A stretch of DNA of 64,000 nt. It comes from Indioceanicola profundi (GTDB lineage: Bacteria; Pseudomonadota; Alphaproteobacteria; Azospirillales; Azospirillaceae). How positions within the stretch are numbered: position 1 is the first letter of the stretch; the number at the start of each line of letters is the position of its first letter. The notes beneath the pieces were generated by a model. It had not been told where the DNA came from. It ran no database searches and was given only the letters and a program-made list of their open reading frames with translations. Of this stretch, positions 52,946 to 61,935 are shown piece after piece. The stretch spans positions 124,001-188,000 of the forward strand of contig NZ_CP030129.1 of NCBI RefSeq assembly GCF_003568845.1. Reading direction: 5' to 3'. A program made the translations under genes and the position numbers.

Positions 52946-53353
52946 ACCGCCGCATGGCATCCGGAGACGCGGCTCCTGGGGGTGGCAGCCCGGCCGAACC
53001 CCGACGTGGCCATGATCTTGCCGAACATGCTGGAGACGGCCCCTGCATCGCTGGCGGTTCCCGCCGGATGGATACCGCCTGGACCGTTCCTGTGGGGGAG
53101 CGCCCCGGCTTAGGCTCTGCCGGACGGTCGGCTTGGCGACGGCGCAGCGCAAGGTTTGGCAGAGGCACTCCGCGCCGAGGGCATTTCCTTCCTGGATGAC
53201 CGGCAGGTCGCCATGGGAAAACCCATTGCGGCTCGAGCCGATCTTGCAGAAGAGCCAGAAGCCGGATTGTGTGCGGATGTGCCTAGCGTCATTCACCCCC
53301 TTTATGGACCAGCTTCTTCAGCAAGAAGCGCTTGTGCAGTCGATGAAGCCCAA
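52946..53353. other. Gap without gene
   Basis: No supported gene in 408 bases. Frames on the minus strand are antisense shadows of the Crp/Fnr gene, and plus-strand frames have no motif. Confidence 0.4.
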
Positions 53354-53809
53354 TCAACAGGGCAGTAATTCCATGCCGTGCGGCAGGGCACGCGTTCGGA
53401 GGCGCAGGTTCAGCTCGGAATCCGCCGCTGCGCAGCTGTCGCACCAGTGAAGGCCCGCCCCCAACAACGAGCCGTCCTCATGCATCTGCCGGACGGCCTC
53501 CATCACCAGCAGCACGCCAGGCGACTGCTTGGCAGCAGGGTGGTCCTGGTCATAAGCGATCTTGAACGAGAAGCTGCCGGGTGCGGCAAGCAGAGTGATC
53601 ACCATAGACACAGGCCGCCTATCGACCCGCAGTTCCAAGACCGAAACCCGCCGTTTCTCTCTCCCGCTGGCCAGAATCTCGCGCAAGGCCTCTGCCTGTG
53701 CTGGAACGCTTGCCATGGCGGTGCCGGCCTTTCCCTTCCAGCCGCCAGCCTCCAGGCGCAAAAACAGTTCCGCTACGGCGGTTCCGTTGCAAAGTTTGAC
53801 GGAGGGCAT
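53354..53809 (-). pseudogene. GNAT (BioF2/FemAB-like) acetyltransferase, truncated by IS6
   Basis: The 151-codon frame carries FLRLEAGGWKGKAGTAMAS, GSFSFKIAYDQDH and SPGVLLVMEAVRQM, the C-terminal half of the PF13480 acyltransferase domain. About the first ten codons (MPSVKLCNGT) come from the IS6 terminal repeat at 53780-53809, not from the original gene. The N-terminal half is gone. The product is probably inactive. Confidence 0.75.
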
Positions 53810-54623
53810 TAGGGGCCCTGATTGCAGCCGCGTTAGGCGGCAACACCGAACAGGCTCGCGATGAAGGTCGCCTGTATGGGCATGCTGTTGGCAGGAACAG
53901 CCCTGACCTGGTCTTTGCAGACCATGGTCATGATCTCGTAGCCGGCGATCGTCCGCCGTGCGGTGTGGAAGCTTTTGAACCCGAGTCCGGGCCGGACCAG
54001 CCGCTTGATGCGCCGGTGGTCCTGTTCAACGATGTTGTTCAGGTACTTGCGTTGCCGCAGCTTGGCAAAGCGCCATAGCTCACCGGTCCTCTTCATGGTC
54101 TTGGTCGCGCTTGGGTAGGCGGCGTTCTTGTCCACCGTGATAGTGCGCGGGTTGACCGTATGCGCCTGCTTCAGCGCCTTGCGGAAGAAGCGCCGGGCAG
54201 CCGCAGCATCGCGCCGGGCGCTGAGCAGAAAGTCGATCGTCTGCCCGCGCGCATCGACGGCGCGATACAGGTACATCCACCGGCCTTTCACGCGAATGTA
54301 GGTCTCGTCCACCCGCCAGGAACCGCTGGTCATCCGGAGGTATGGGCGCAAGCGCTTGTCCAGTTCGGGTGCGTAAGCCTGGATCCAGCGGTAAAGCGTC
54401 GTGTGATCGACCGGCACGCCGCGGTCGGCCAGCATACGTTCGAGATCGCGGTAGCTGATCGGGAATTGCAGGTACCAGCGCACCGCCCACAGGATCACTT
54501 CCGCCGTAAACTGGCGGCCCTTGAATGGGTCCTTCCCGTCGTGCATCACCTTGTCACCCCAGCCGCCGAACCGGCCGAGGTTCTACGCGATCTCCGTCCC
54601 GCCGAAAACGATGCAACAGAGCC
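53780..54623 (-). mobile_element. IS6-family insertion sequence
   Basis: Terminal repeats GGTTCCGTTGCAAAGTTT (from 53780) and, reversed, GGCTCTGTTGCATCGTTT (ending 54623) are imperfect inverted copies and match the GGCNCTGTTGCAAA ends of IS6 elements. The 844-bp length is typical. The flanking 8-mers (GCTACGGC and AGCCAAAG) do not match, so there is no target duplication; this is usual when IS6 copies have mediated deletions. Confidence 0.85.
53833..54549 (-). CDS. IS6-family transposase
   Basis: A 238-aa DDE transposase. FKGRQFTAEVILWAVRWYLQ, YRDLERMLADRGVPVDHTTL and RWIQAYAPELDKR form the N-terminal HTH. The catalytic segments are WRVDETYIRVKGRWMYLYRA (first Asp), TVDKNAAYP (second Asp) and NNIVEQDHRRIKRLVRPGLG (Glu). 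It looks intact. Confidence 0.93.
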   Translation of the reverse strand: MMHDGKDPFKGRQFTAEVILWAVRWYLQFPISYRDLERMLADRGVPVDHTTLYRWIQAYAPELDKRLRPYLRMTSGSWRVDETYIRVKGRWMYLYRAVDARGQTIDFLLSARRDAAAARRFFRKALKQAHTVNPRTITVDKNAAYPSATKTMKRTGELWRFAKLRQRKYLNNIVEQDHRRIKRLVRPGLGFKSFHTARRTIAGYEIMTMVCKDQVRAVPANSMPIQATFIASLFGVAA

Positions 54624-54711
54624 AGCCAAAGAGGTTGGCGGAACTATTCGAGGCAAGCGAGTAGAGGCCCGACAGATTAGGAGGGGAAAGACCGTTCCAC
54701 AGGAAGGGGAG

Positions 54712-54834
54712 CTAGCTGCGCAAATATTTCACCAGGGCGACAATGCTCAGAATGAGCAGCACGAGCACCAGAAGCCAGACAACGGCCATTCCGACCATCA
54801 TGCCGGCTCCCATCGCACATCCGTCCATCATCAT
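54712..54834 (-). CDS. 40-aa membrane protein next to the copper operon
   Basis: The ATG at 54834 follows AAGGAG by seven bases. The product starts MMMDGCAMGAGMMVGMAVVW, has one membrane helix and ends ALVKYLRS. Very similar Met-rich mini-proteins often accompany Cus-type copper genes. It probably sits in the inner membrane; role unknown. Confidence 0.65.
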   Translation of the reverse strand: MMMDGCAMGAGMMVGMAVVWLLVLVLLILSIVALVKYLRS

Positions 54835-54968
54835 TATTCAACTCCTTGCATGACTAGTTTCCGATTGAGCCCCTTCCCAGCACTTGCTGCAGGCAGATCA
54901 GTACGGGGCTATTCTGTTCTTGGATCCCGAGCCGCCCGGTGGAACGGCGGCTCGGGTCCATGCTGTAA

Positions 54969-55334
54969 TCAGCCCTTAGGCGCGATCGAGGTCACGACGT
55001 AGCTGTTCCCGTTCTTGGCCAGGGAGAACTCAACCTCCTGACCGGCCTCGACATTGGACAGGTCCACGCTCTCGGCGACCTGGAAGTCCATGACCATGGC
55101 GGGCCAGCCGATCGCCTCGATCGGATCGTGCGCCAAGTTGACCGTGCGCTTCTCTACGTCAACCTTTTTGACCGTGCCGGTTCCCTTGGCGTCAGCATCG
55201 GCCTGCTTGCCCATGTGCATGCCGTGCATCGAACCATGGTCCTTCATGTCCATGCCCTGCATACCCTGTGCATGAGCAGAGCCTGAGGCCACCAGGGCGG
55301 CCAGGGCGGCGGCAATCATCATCGACTTCATCAT
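54969..55334 (-). CDS. cusF: CusF-like periplasmic copper/silver-binding protein
   Basis: A 121-aa precursor with a signal peptide (ALAALVASGSAHA) and a Met/His-rich linker (MQGMDMKDHGSMHGMHMG). The CusF OB-fold domain carries NLAHDPIEAIGWPAMVMDF with the His, Trp and Met metal ligands. CusF carries Cu(I)/Ag(I) to the CusBA pump. It lies 11 bases after cusA. Confidence 0.9.
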   Translation of the reverse strand: MMKSMMIAAALAALVASGSAHAQGMQGMDMKDHGSMHGMHMGKQADADAKGTGTVKKVDVEKRTVNLAHDPIEAIGWPAMVMDFQVAESVDLSNVEAGQEVEFSLAKNGNSYVVTSIAPKG

Positions 55335-55345
55335 CTGATCTCCAG

Positions 55346-58300
55346 TTAGTCCGCCGCGCGGGCGGGAAGGGATGACGGGGAAGCCCCGTCAAGGAAGACG
55401 GCGGGCTGCTTGCGAAGCCTGGCCCGCTGCCAAACGAGAAAGACGGCCGGAACAACGGCCAGCGTCAGGACCGTGGTGGTCGCCATCCCGCCGATCATGG
55501 GGGCGGCAATGCGCTGCATGACCTCCGAACCGGTACCTTCGCCCACCATGATCGGCAGCAGACCGGCGAATATGGTGGCCACAGTCATGGCCTTCGGACG
55601 CAGGCGGAGCACAGCCCCCTCGATCACGGCCTCGCGAATGTCCTGGACGGTGACCGAACGGCCCTCCGTCATGGCCAGCTGCTCGTGGCGCTTCATCGCG
55701 ATGTTCAGGTAGACCAGCATGATCACGGCGGTTTCCACCGCGACCCCGGCGAGGGCGATGAAGCCCACAGAGACCGCGACCGACAGGTTGAAGCCGAGAT
55801 ACCAGATCAGCCACATCCCGCCCGCCAGCGCCACCGGCAGTGAGGTCAGCACGATCAGCACCTCGGCGCCGCGCCGGAAGGTCAGCCAGAGCATCAGCGC
55901 AATCAGGGCCAGGGTCAGCGGCACGATGGCGGTGAGCCGGTCCTGGACGCGCGCCATATATTCGAACTGGCCCGTCCAGGTCAGCGAATAGCCCGGCGGC
56001 AGGGTGACCTGTTCTGCAACAGCCCGCTTGGCGTCGGCGACAAAGCTGCCCAGGTCGCGATCAGCAATGTCGACAAAGATCGAGGCCGTGAGCCGGGCAT
56101 TTTCCGTCTTCAGCATGCTGGGGCCGTCCTCGATGCGGACCTTGGCGACCTCGCCCAGGGCGATGTGCGCCCCGCTCGGTGTCACCACGGGCAAGCTCGC
56201 CAGCGCCTCGGGGCTATCCCGCCACGCCTGGGCGAAGCGGACATTCACGGGGAAGCGCCGGGTGCCCTCGACAGTCTGGGTCACCTCCTCACCGCCGATA
56301 GCCGCTCGCACAACTTGCTGGACCTCGGCCACGGACAGGCCATAGCGGGCCGCCGCCAGCCGGTCGACCTCCACGTCGATGTAGCGGCCTCCCGCGGGGC
56401 GCTCGGCATAGGCCGACGTCGCACCCGGTACAGTCTTCACCACGGCTTCGATCTCAGAGGCGACCTTGCCGATGCCCTCGAGGTCCGGCCCGAACACCTT
56501 GATGCCCACGGGCGTCTTGATGCCCGTCGCCAACATGTCGATGCGGTTCTTGATCGGCATGGTCCAGGTGTTCGGCATGCCGGGGATCTGCACCACACGA
56601 TCGAGTTCTGCGCGAATGCCGTCCAGGGTCATGCCCGGCCGCCACTCCTCGCGCGGCTTCAGCCGGATGGTGGTCTCGAACATGGCGATCGGCGCCGGAT
56701 CGGTGGCCGACTCCGCCCGCCCGATCTTGCCGTGAACGGTCTCCACCTCCGGCACGGTCTTGATCAGTCGGTCGGTGATCTGCATCAGTTCCGTCGCCTT
56801 GGAGATCGACACATCGGGCAACAGACTCGGCATGTACAGCAAGTCGCCCTCATTCAAGGAGGGCATGAACTCAGAGCCTGTCTTCGAGAGCGGGTAGGCC
56901 ATGCTGGCCACCAGCAGGACAGCGGCGATGATGACCGTCCAGGGAGCCGCCAGGGCGGCGTTGAGCGCCGGGCGGTAAAGCCAGATCAGCAGGTTATTCA
57001 GCGGATTGCGCCGCTCCGGCACGATCCGGCCGCGCACGAACAGGCCCATCAGCACCGGAACCAGCGTCACCGACAGGATGGCGGACGCCGCCATGGCATA
57101 GGTTTTGGTGTAGGCAAGCGGCTTGAACATCCGGCCTTCCTGCGCCTCCAGGGCGAAGACGGGCAGGAAGCTCAGGGTGATGATGACGAGCGACGAGAAT
57201 AGGGCTGGGCCCACTTCGGCCGCCGTCTCCGACACAAGCCGCCAGCGGTTCTCGCGGGTGATCGGCTCTTGCTCAATGCGGCGGTGCAGGCTTTCAACCA
57301 TGACAATGGCGGCGTCCACCATGGCCCCGATGGCGATGGCGATGCCGCCCAGCGACATGATGTTCGCGTTCACACCCTGGAAATGCATGACGATGAAGGC
57401 CGCCAGCACGCCGAGTGGCATCGTCAGAACCACGACCAGACTGGAACGCAGGTGGAGCAGAAAGGCGGCCGATACCAGCACGACGACGATGAACTCCTCG
57501 CCGAGCTTGTGCCAGAGATTGTCGACCGCCCGCTCGATCAGGTCCGAGCGGTCATAGGTGGTGACGATCTCGACACCATTGGGCAGGCTGGGCCTGAGTT
57601 CCTCGATGCGGGCCTCCACCGCCTTGATGGCGGCAAGCGCGTTCTCCCCCTGGCGGAGAATGACGACGGCCCCGGTGACCTCGCCCTCGCCATTCAGTTC
57701 GCTGACGCCACGGCGCAGTTCGGGGCCGGTGCGAATTTCGGCCACATCCCTCAGCAGTACCGGCACGCCGCCCGGATTGGCCTTCAAGGGCACGGCTTCG
57801 AGATCCTCGACCGACTGCACATAGCCGGAGGCGCGGACCATGTACTCGGCTTCCGCCATTTCCAGCACCGACCCGCCGGAAGACTGGTTGGCGGCCTGGA
57901 TGGCCTCCTGCACGGCCGCGAGCGGGAGATCGTAGGCCCGCAGAGCGTCCGGGTCCACCACCACCTGGTACTGCCGCACCATGCCGCCGATCGGGGCCAC
58001 CTCGGCGACACCGGGCAGGGACTGGAGCTCGAACTTCAGGAACCAGTCCTGGAGTGTACGGAGTTCGGAGATGTCGTGCTGACCGGTGCGGTCCACCAGG
58101 ACGTACTGGTAGATCCAGCCAACACCCGTCGCATCGGGGCCCAATGCGGGTGTGGCCCCCACGGGCAGGCGGGGAGCTATTTGGCTCAGATACTCCAGCA
58201 CGCGGGAGCGGGCCCAGTAGAGGTCGGTGCCGTCCTCGAACAGCACATAGACGTAGCTGTCGCCGAACATGGAGTAGCCGCGCACCGTCTTGGCGCCCGG

Positions 58301-58528
58301 GACGGCGAGGAACGCCGTCGAGAGCGGGTAGGTGACCTGGTCCTCCACCACCTGGGGCGCCTGTCCGGGCCAACTGGTCTTGACGATGACCTGCACGTCG
58401 GAGAGGTCGGGGATGGCGTCGACGGGGGTGTTCCGGGCAGCCCAGATGCCCCCTGCCGCAAGGATAGCCGCGAGCAGCAGGACGATCAGCCTGTTGGCGA
58501 CGGACCAGTGGATCAGGCGGGCAATCAT
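55346..58528 (-). CDS. cusA: Heavy-metal RND efflux pump CusA
   Basis: A 1060-aa HME-RND permease. The N-terminus MIARLIHWSVANRLIVLLLA, the porter domain (VQVIVKTSWPGQAPQVVEDQ, QYVLVDRTGQHDISELRTLQ), the proton-relay helix with GGIAIAIGAMVDAAIVMVES, and EFMPSLNEGDLLYMPSLLPD are typical. The C-terminus is intact. The ATG overlaps the cusB stop (ATGA). It exports Cu(I)/Ag(I) from the periplasm and cytoplasm to the outside. Confidence 0.93.
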   Translation of the reverse strand: MIARLIHWSVANRLIVLLLAAILAAGGIWAARNTPVDAIPDLSDVQVIVKTSWPGQAPQVVEDQVTYPLSTAFLAVPGAKTVRGYSMFGDSYVYVLFEDGTDLYWARSRVLEYLSQIAPRLPVGATPALGPDATGVGWIYQYVLVDRTGQHDISELRTLQDWFLKFELQSLPGVAEVAPIGGMVRQYQVVVDPDALRAYDLPLAAVQEAIQAANQSSGGSVLEMAEAEYMVRASGYVQSVEDLEAVPLKANPGGVPVLLRDVAEIRTGPELRRGVSELNGEGEVTGAVVILRQGENALAAIKAVEARIEELRPSLPNGVEIVTTYDRSDLIERAVDNLWHKLGEEFIVVVLVSAAFLLHLRSSLVVVLTMPLGVLAAFIVMHFQGVNANIMSLGGIAIAIGAMVDAAIVMVESLHRRIEQEPITRENRWRLVSETAAEVGPALFSSLVIITLSFLPVFALEAQEGRMFKPLAYTKTYAMAASAILSVTLVPVLMGLFVRGRIVPERRNPLNNLLIWLYRPALNAALAAPWTVIIAAVLLVASMAYPLSKTGSEFMPSLNEGDLLYMPSLLPDVSISKATELMQITDRLIKTVPEVETVHGKIGRAESATDPAPIAMFETTIRLKPREEWRPGMTLDGIRAELDRVVQIPGMPNTWTMPIKNRIDMLATGIKTPVGIKVFGPDLEGIGKVASEIEAVVKTVPGATSAYAERPAGGRYIDVEVDRLAAARYGLSVAEVQQVVRAAIGGEEVTQTVEGTRRFPVNVRFAQAWRDSPEALASLPVVTPSGAHIALGEVAKVRIEDGPSMLKTENARLTASIFVDIADRDLGSFVADAKRAVAEQVTLPPGYSLTWTGQFEYMARVQDRLTAIVPLTLALIALMLWLTFRRGAEVLIVLTSLPVALAGGMWLIWYLGFNLSVAVSVGFIALAGVAVETAVIMLVYLNIAMKRHEQLAMTEGRSVTVQDIREAVIEGAVLRLRPKAMTVATIFAGLLPIMVGEGTGSEVMQRIAAPMIGGMATTTVLTLAVVPAVFLVWQRARLRKQPAVFLDGASPSSLPARAAD

Positions 58529-60285
58529 GACGGGCCTCCCGTGCGCTGGACGGCGATCACGCGATAGCCACCCGCGCCATCCTCAGCCAGCCCCACCCGG
58601 GCGCGGCTGCCTGGCGTGAGACGTGTGGTGTCCACCGCCGGGTCGAGGGCGAACTCCATGGTCATGGCGGGCCAGCCGATCTCGGGGATGGGCGGATGGG
58701 CCAGCGTGACCTTGCCCTCCACGGGAGGTGATTCCACCGTGGCATCGGTCCAGGCCACTGGCTCGCTCGAAGCGGGAGCAGCCGCAGACGCATCGTCCAG
58801 GCCCGCATGGGCCTGATGGTCACCATGGGCGAGGGAAATGTCTCCAGCCCGGTAGGCGCCGTCCGCCGCCTGCGACACGTCGAACCGGATGCTGCTTCCT
58901 TCGCTGATGCCCTCGGGCAGGGTCGCCGGGTCCACCGCGAAGTCCATGGTCATGGCTGGCCAGCCGAGCGCATCGATTGGGCCGTGCTGGATCGTCAGCT
59001 TGCCTTCGGCCTCGTTGACCGCGAGAACAATGCCCTCTGCCGTGGCGGGAGGGGCGGGGTCTGCCTCTGGTTCCTGGAGCTTTGCCAGGGCGCCGGACAG
59101 GTTGGCCTCGCTGTCGAACAGGAAGTGGGCCGAGGTCACCACCGGTGTGCCGGGTTCGACACCCTTCGTCACTTCGACCAAGCCGTCCGCGGCCAGGCCG
59201 GTTTCCACGAAGACCGGCTTGAAGCGTCCGTCTCCTAGCGAGACGACCACCCGGTTGCCGCTGCCGGTCCGGATCACCGCCTCCTGCGGCACCGCAACCA
59301 CCTGCTTCGAGGCCTCCGGCACAAGCCGGATGGAGGCGAACATGTTGGGCCGCAGGACCCCATCCCTGTTGTCGAGCGGTATGCGGAGGCGAACCGTGCG
59401 GGTGTCCTGCCGCAGGTCCGGATAGACATAGTCCACGGCCCCGGTCCATGTCCGCCCGGGCAGTCCTTTGATGGCAATCTCGGCCGCCATGCCGGGGCGC
59501 ACGAGGGCCGCCTGGCTCTCGAACACCTCGGCCATCACCCAGACGGTCGAGAGGTCCGTCACGGTCATCAAGGTCATGTCCGGCTGGATGAACATGCCCT
59601 CGGATACGCCCAGGGACGTGATCACCCCGTCCTGGTGCGCGTAGACCTTGACGAGTTCCGGAACCTGCCGGGATTTCCTGATCTCCTCGACCTGCCGGTC
59701 AGAGACGCCAAGGGCGGCCAGCTTGCGCCGGGCTCCTTGGATGCCATCCAGGCTGCCGCGCTCGAGCTCGCGCACATACTCGTAGGCGGCGCTGGCGAGG
59801 TTCGGCGAGAAGAACTCGAAGAGAAGCTCGCCCCGGGCAACGGTCTCGCCCTCGACGCGCTTATGGAGACGCTCGATCCAGCCCTCGGCCCGGACATGGA
59901 TGTCGCTGGTGCGGCTCTCGTCGAAGCCGACGGTTCCGAAGGTCCGGAGCGTGGGCGTGAGGGTTGTGAGATTCGCCTCGGCGGTGCGCACCCCCAGATT
60001 CTGCAGGGTCGCGGGCGACACGGCGACGGTCCCGGCGGGTTCGCCGGATGCGCCCGGCTCCTCGTCCTCGTAGACCGGCACCATATCCATGCCCATGGGC
60101 GACTTGCCGGGCTTATCGCTCTTGTAGTCGGGGATCATGGGATCCCACCAGTACAGGACCTTCTTATTCTGCGAGGTGGCGGGAGAGGCGGCGTCTGCCG
60201 CCAGATATTGGCGTTCCAGAAGCACGCCTCCGCCCACACCGGCGGCGGCAATGGCCAGAACAGCCACAATGGCCTGGGGCCTCAT
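58525..60285 (-). CDS. cusB: RND adaptor CusB with two C-terminal CusF domains
   Basis: The ATG at 60285 (GAGGA eight bases upstream) gives 586 aa starting MRPQAIVAVLAIAAAGVGGG, a membrane-anchored start. The YWWDPMIPDY and SPMGMDMVPVYEDE metal-binding N-terminal region and the barrel-sandwich/beta-barrel domains (RLHKRVEGETVARGELLFEF, VYAHQDGVITSLGVSEGMFI, AVPQEAVIRTGSGNRVVVSL) follow. Two CusF-like domains are fused at the end: QHGPIDALGWPAMTMDFAVD and AHPPIPEIGWPAMTMEFALD. Double fusion is unusual. Confidence 0.9.
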   Translation of the reverse strand: MRPQAIVAVLAIAAAGVGGGVLLERQYLAADAASPATSQNKKVLYWWDPMIPDYKSDKPGKSPMGMDMVPVYEDEEPGASGEPAGTVAVSPATLQNLGVRTAEANLTTLTPTLRTFGTVGFDESRTSDIHVRAEGWIERLHKRVEGETVARGELLFEFFSPNLASAAYEYVRELERGSLDGIQGARRKLAALGVSDRQVEEIRKSRQVPELVKVYAHQDGVITSLGVSEGMFIQPDMTLMTVTDLSTVWVMAEVFESQAALVRPGMAAEIAIKGLPGRTWTGAVDYVYPDLRQDTRTVRLRIPLDNRDGVLRPNMFASIRLVPEASKQVVAVPQEAVIRTGSGNRVVVSLGDGRFKPVFVETGLAADGLVEVTKGVEPGTPVVTSAHFLFDSEANLSGALAKLQEPEADPAPPATAEGIVLAVNEAEGKLTIQHGPIDALGWPAMTMDFAVDPATLPEGISEGSSIRFDVSQAADGAYRAGDISLAHGDHQAHAGLDDASAAAPASSEPVAWTDATVESPPVEGKVTLAHPPIPEIGWPAMTMEFALDPAVDTTRLTPGSRARVGLAEDGAGGYRVIAVQRTGGPS

Positions 60286-60373
60286 ATACATTGTCCTCTG
60301 AACGAGCAGGTCGAACGGACCCCGCCCGGTGCGCAAGGCAACCCGGAACGTCAGGGGTCGAGTCAGCTGGTCG

Positions 60374-60799
60374 TCAGATGGTCTGCGGAGGGCGCTGCGG
60401 TGGGGCCACCACATGCGGCGGCAGATGGCCCTGGACGTGCCATTCCGCATGCGCGGGCCGCATTGCCGCAAGCGTGACCGCCTGCGGCGGCGTGATCGCA
60501 CACATGGCGAAACACGACATGCCGTCCATCACCTGGCAGGGGGCGGAACCGTCCTCGGTGGTGTCCAAGCATGGAGGCTGGGCAGCCATTCCAGGTCCGC
60601 CCAGATCGGACATGGCGGTCATTTCACCCATGGCATCGCAGGGCATCGTCATGGTGGGAGAAGCCATCGCCGGGGCTGCAGCCCCAACCACCCCCACGAA
60701 GTGCGCCAGCACCATCGCCAGTACCAAGCACAGCCCGACGGCGCGGCGCATTGCGCTGCCCGCGGTGGTCCTGTGTCGAATGGTGGCCTTGGTACTCAT
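60374..60799 (-). CDS. Exported Met/Cys/His-rich protein of the copper operon
   Basis: A 141-aa product starting MSTKATIRHRTTAGSAMRRA, with a signal-like helix (GLCLVLAMVLAHFVGVVGAA). The mature part contains MTMPCDAMGEMTAMSDLGG and several Cys/Met residues (CQVMDGMSCFAMC). It is read with cusB after an 88-base gap. It resembles DUF2946-type or other small exported metal-linked proteins, but I cannot assign a family. Confidence 0.55.
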   Translation of the reverse strand: MSTKATIRHRTTAGSAMRRAVGLCLVLAMVLAHFVGVVGAAAPAMASPTMTMPCDAMGEMTAMSDLGGPGMAAQPPCLDTTEDGSAPCQVMDGMSCFAMCAITPPQAVTLAAMRPAHAEWHVQGHLPPHVVAPPQRPPQTI

Positions 60800-61408
60800 A
60801 CCGCCTAACATAGCGGATGAGGTCTAACTTGGAAAGTGTCCCTAAAAGAAATCGAGAGCCAGCGGTAAGCATGGCTATGCAGCGACCGCGAATGTTCCGT
60901 TAACTCGATCGAATGGAATGTGCTTCGGTCAGCAACAAGTTAGCGGATCAAACAGAACCCCCATAAGAGCGGTGAAAGCGGTGTTTTGACTATCCTTGTG
61001 CACGTCGCTTATTGGAATGCACGCAAAACGTGACCCGCATGCTTGCCGTGTTCGCATTTTCATGATGTCCATCCAAGTTCTCTCAGAGAGCCATGCAGAC
61101 TTGCTCCGCCTGAAGCCGGGTATCCGCTCGAAGACCCTATTTAGGCGTCCTGGAGCACCGCAGGTTCCGGGTTGCCCCCGCAATCCCGTTCAGGGTGAAC
61201 AGCCCTAAATCGATCCAGTCGCGTCGGCGCGCAGCAGCCGTTGGCGGGGTGCCCGCCAAATGGACGGCTACTGACGCATTCAAGGAATTCGCCTACCACA
61301 GTGCTGCTTGGTCCAAAGAGAATGAGGGCCAACAACCACGCCGTTATTGTTGACAAGAACGGACGAAACTGGATGGTTCATGGTATTCCATGAACCAGGA
61401 TAAGTACG
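60800..61408. other. Gap upstream of the copper operon
   Basis: No gene is supported in 609 bases. The stretch should contain the promoter of the copper operon (minus strand) and of the 61409 gene (plus strand). I could not identify a CueR- or CusR-type operator. Confidence 0.35.
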
Positions 61409-61921
61409 ATGCCGACGATCTTCCCCCATCTGGTCGCGATGCCGTTGGGCGAGGCCAGCCCTGGCGACTTGGTCAGGACGACCACGTTTTCCGGAACATC
61501 GCTTGCCTTCGTGGCGTGTGAGGAGGGCCGGGATGCGCGGCATTTGGTCATGCTTTCAGGCGACGGCGGCAACCAGCCGGAGCCTCCTTACGCAATTCTC
61601 AACGTGGACCAGGAGGAGCAAATCCTCAGCTACGGTCAGAATTACAGAATCGACCTGGACACCAGCGAGGAACACATTCACGTCGGCTATGTTCGGCAGG
61701 CCGAGATTAGGGGCGCGATCGGTATTAGGGGGGCAGAGCGCCTCCTGAGGGTCGGCCCTCAGCTGACGGGGCGCCCACGCACCTTCTGGTACGACATGGA
61801 AGGTGGGATATTCCGCTCCCTTCAGAACACCAACATCTGCTACGTCACGGCATGGACGTTGGGGTTGGAGGTGCCCTGGGGCGCACCGCCGATGCTACTC
61901 GCCCGCTTCGTAGCTGCCTGA
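61409..61921 (+). CDS. Unknown 170-aa protein paired with a TIR protein
   Basis: The ATG follows AGGA by eight bases. The sequence (MPTIFPHLVAMPLGEASPGD, YAILNVDQEEQILSYGQNYR, TFWYDMEGGIFRSLQNTN) is beta-rich and has no motif I recognise. It ends 14 bases before the TIR gene, so the two are probably co-expressed. It could be a sensor or immunity partner, by context only. Confidence 0.6.
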   Translation: MPTIFPHLVAMPLGEASPGDLVRTTTFSGTSLAFVACEEGRDARHLVMLSGDGGNQPEPPYAILNVDQEEQILSYGQNYRIDLDTSEEHIHVGYVRQAEIRGAIGIRGAERLLRVGPQLTGRPRTFWYDMEGGIFRSLQNTNICYVTAWTLGLEVPWGAPPMLLARFVAA

Positions 61922-61935
61922 TTTCGTGGGATGCC

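Noticed and set aside
52250-53296. 348-codon minus-strand frame
   Set aside because: It is antisense to the second Crp/Fnr gene and reflects GC-rich codon bias.
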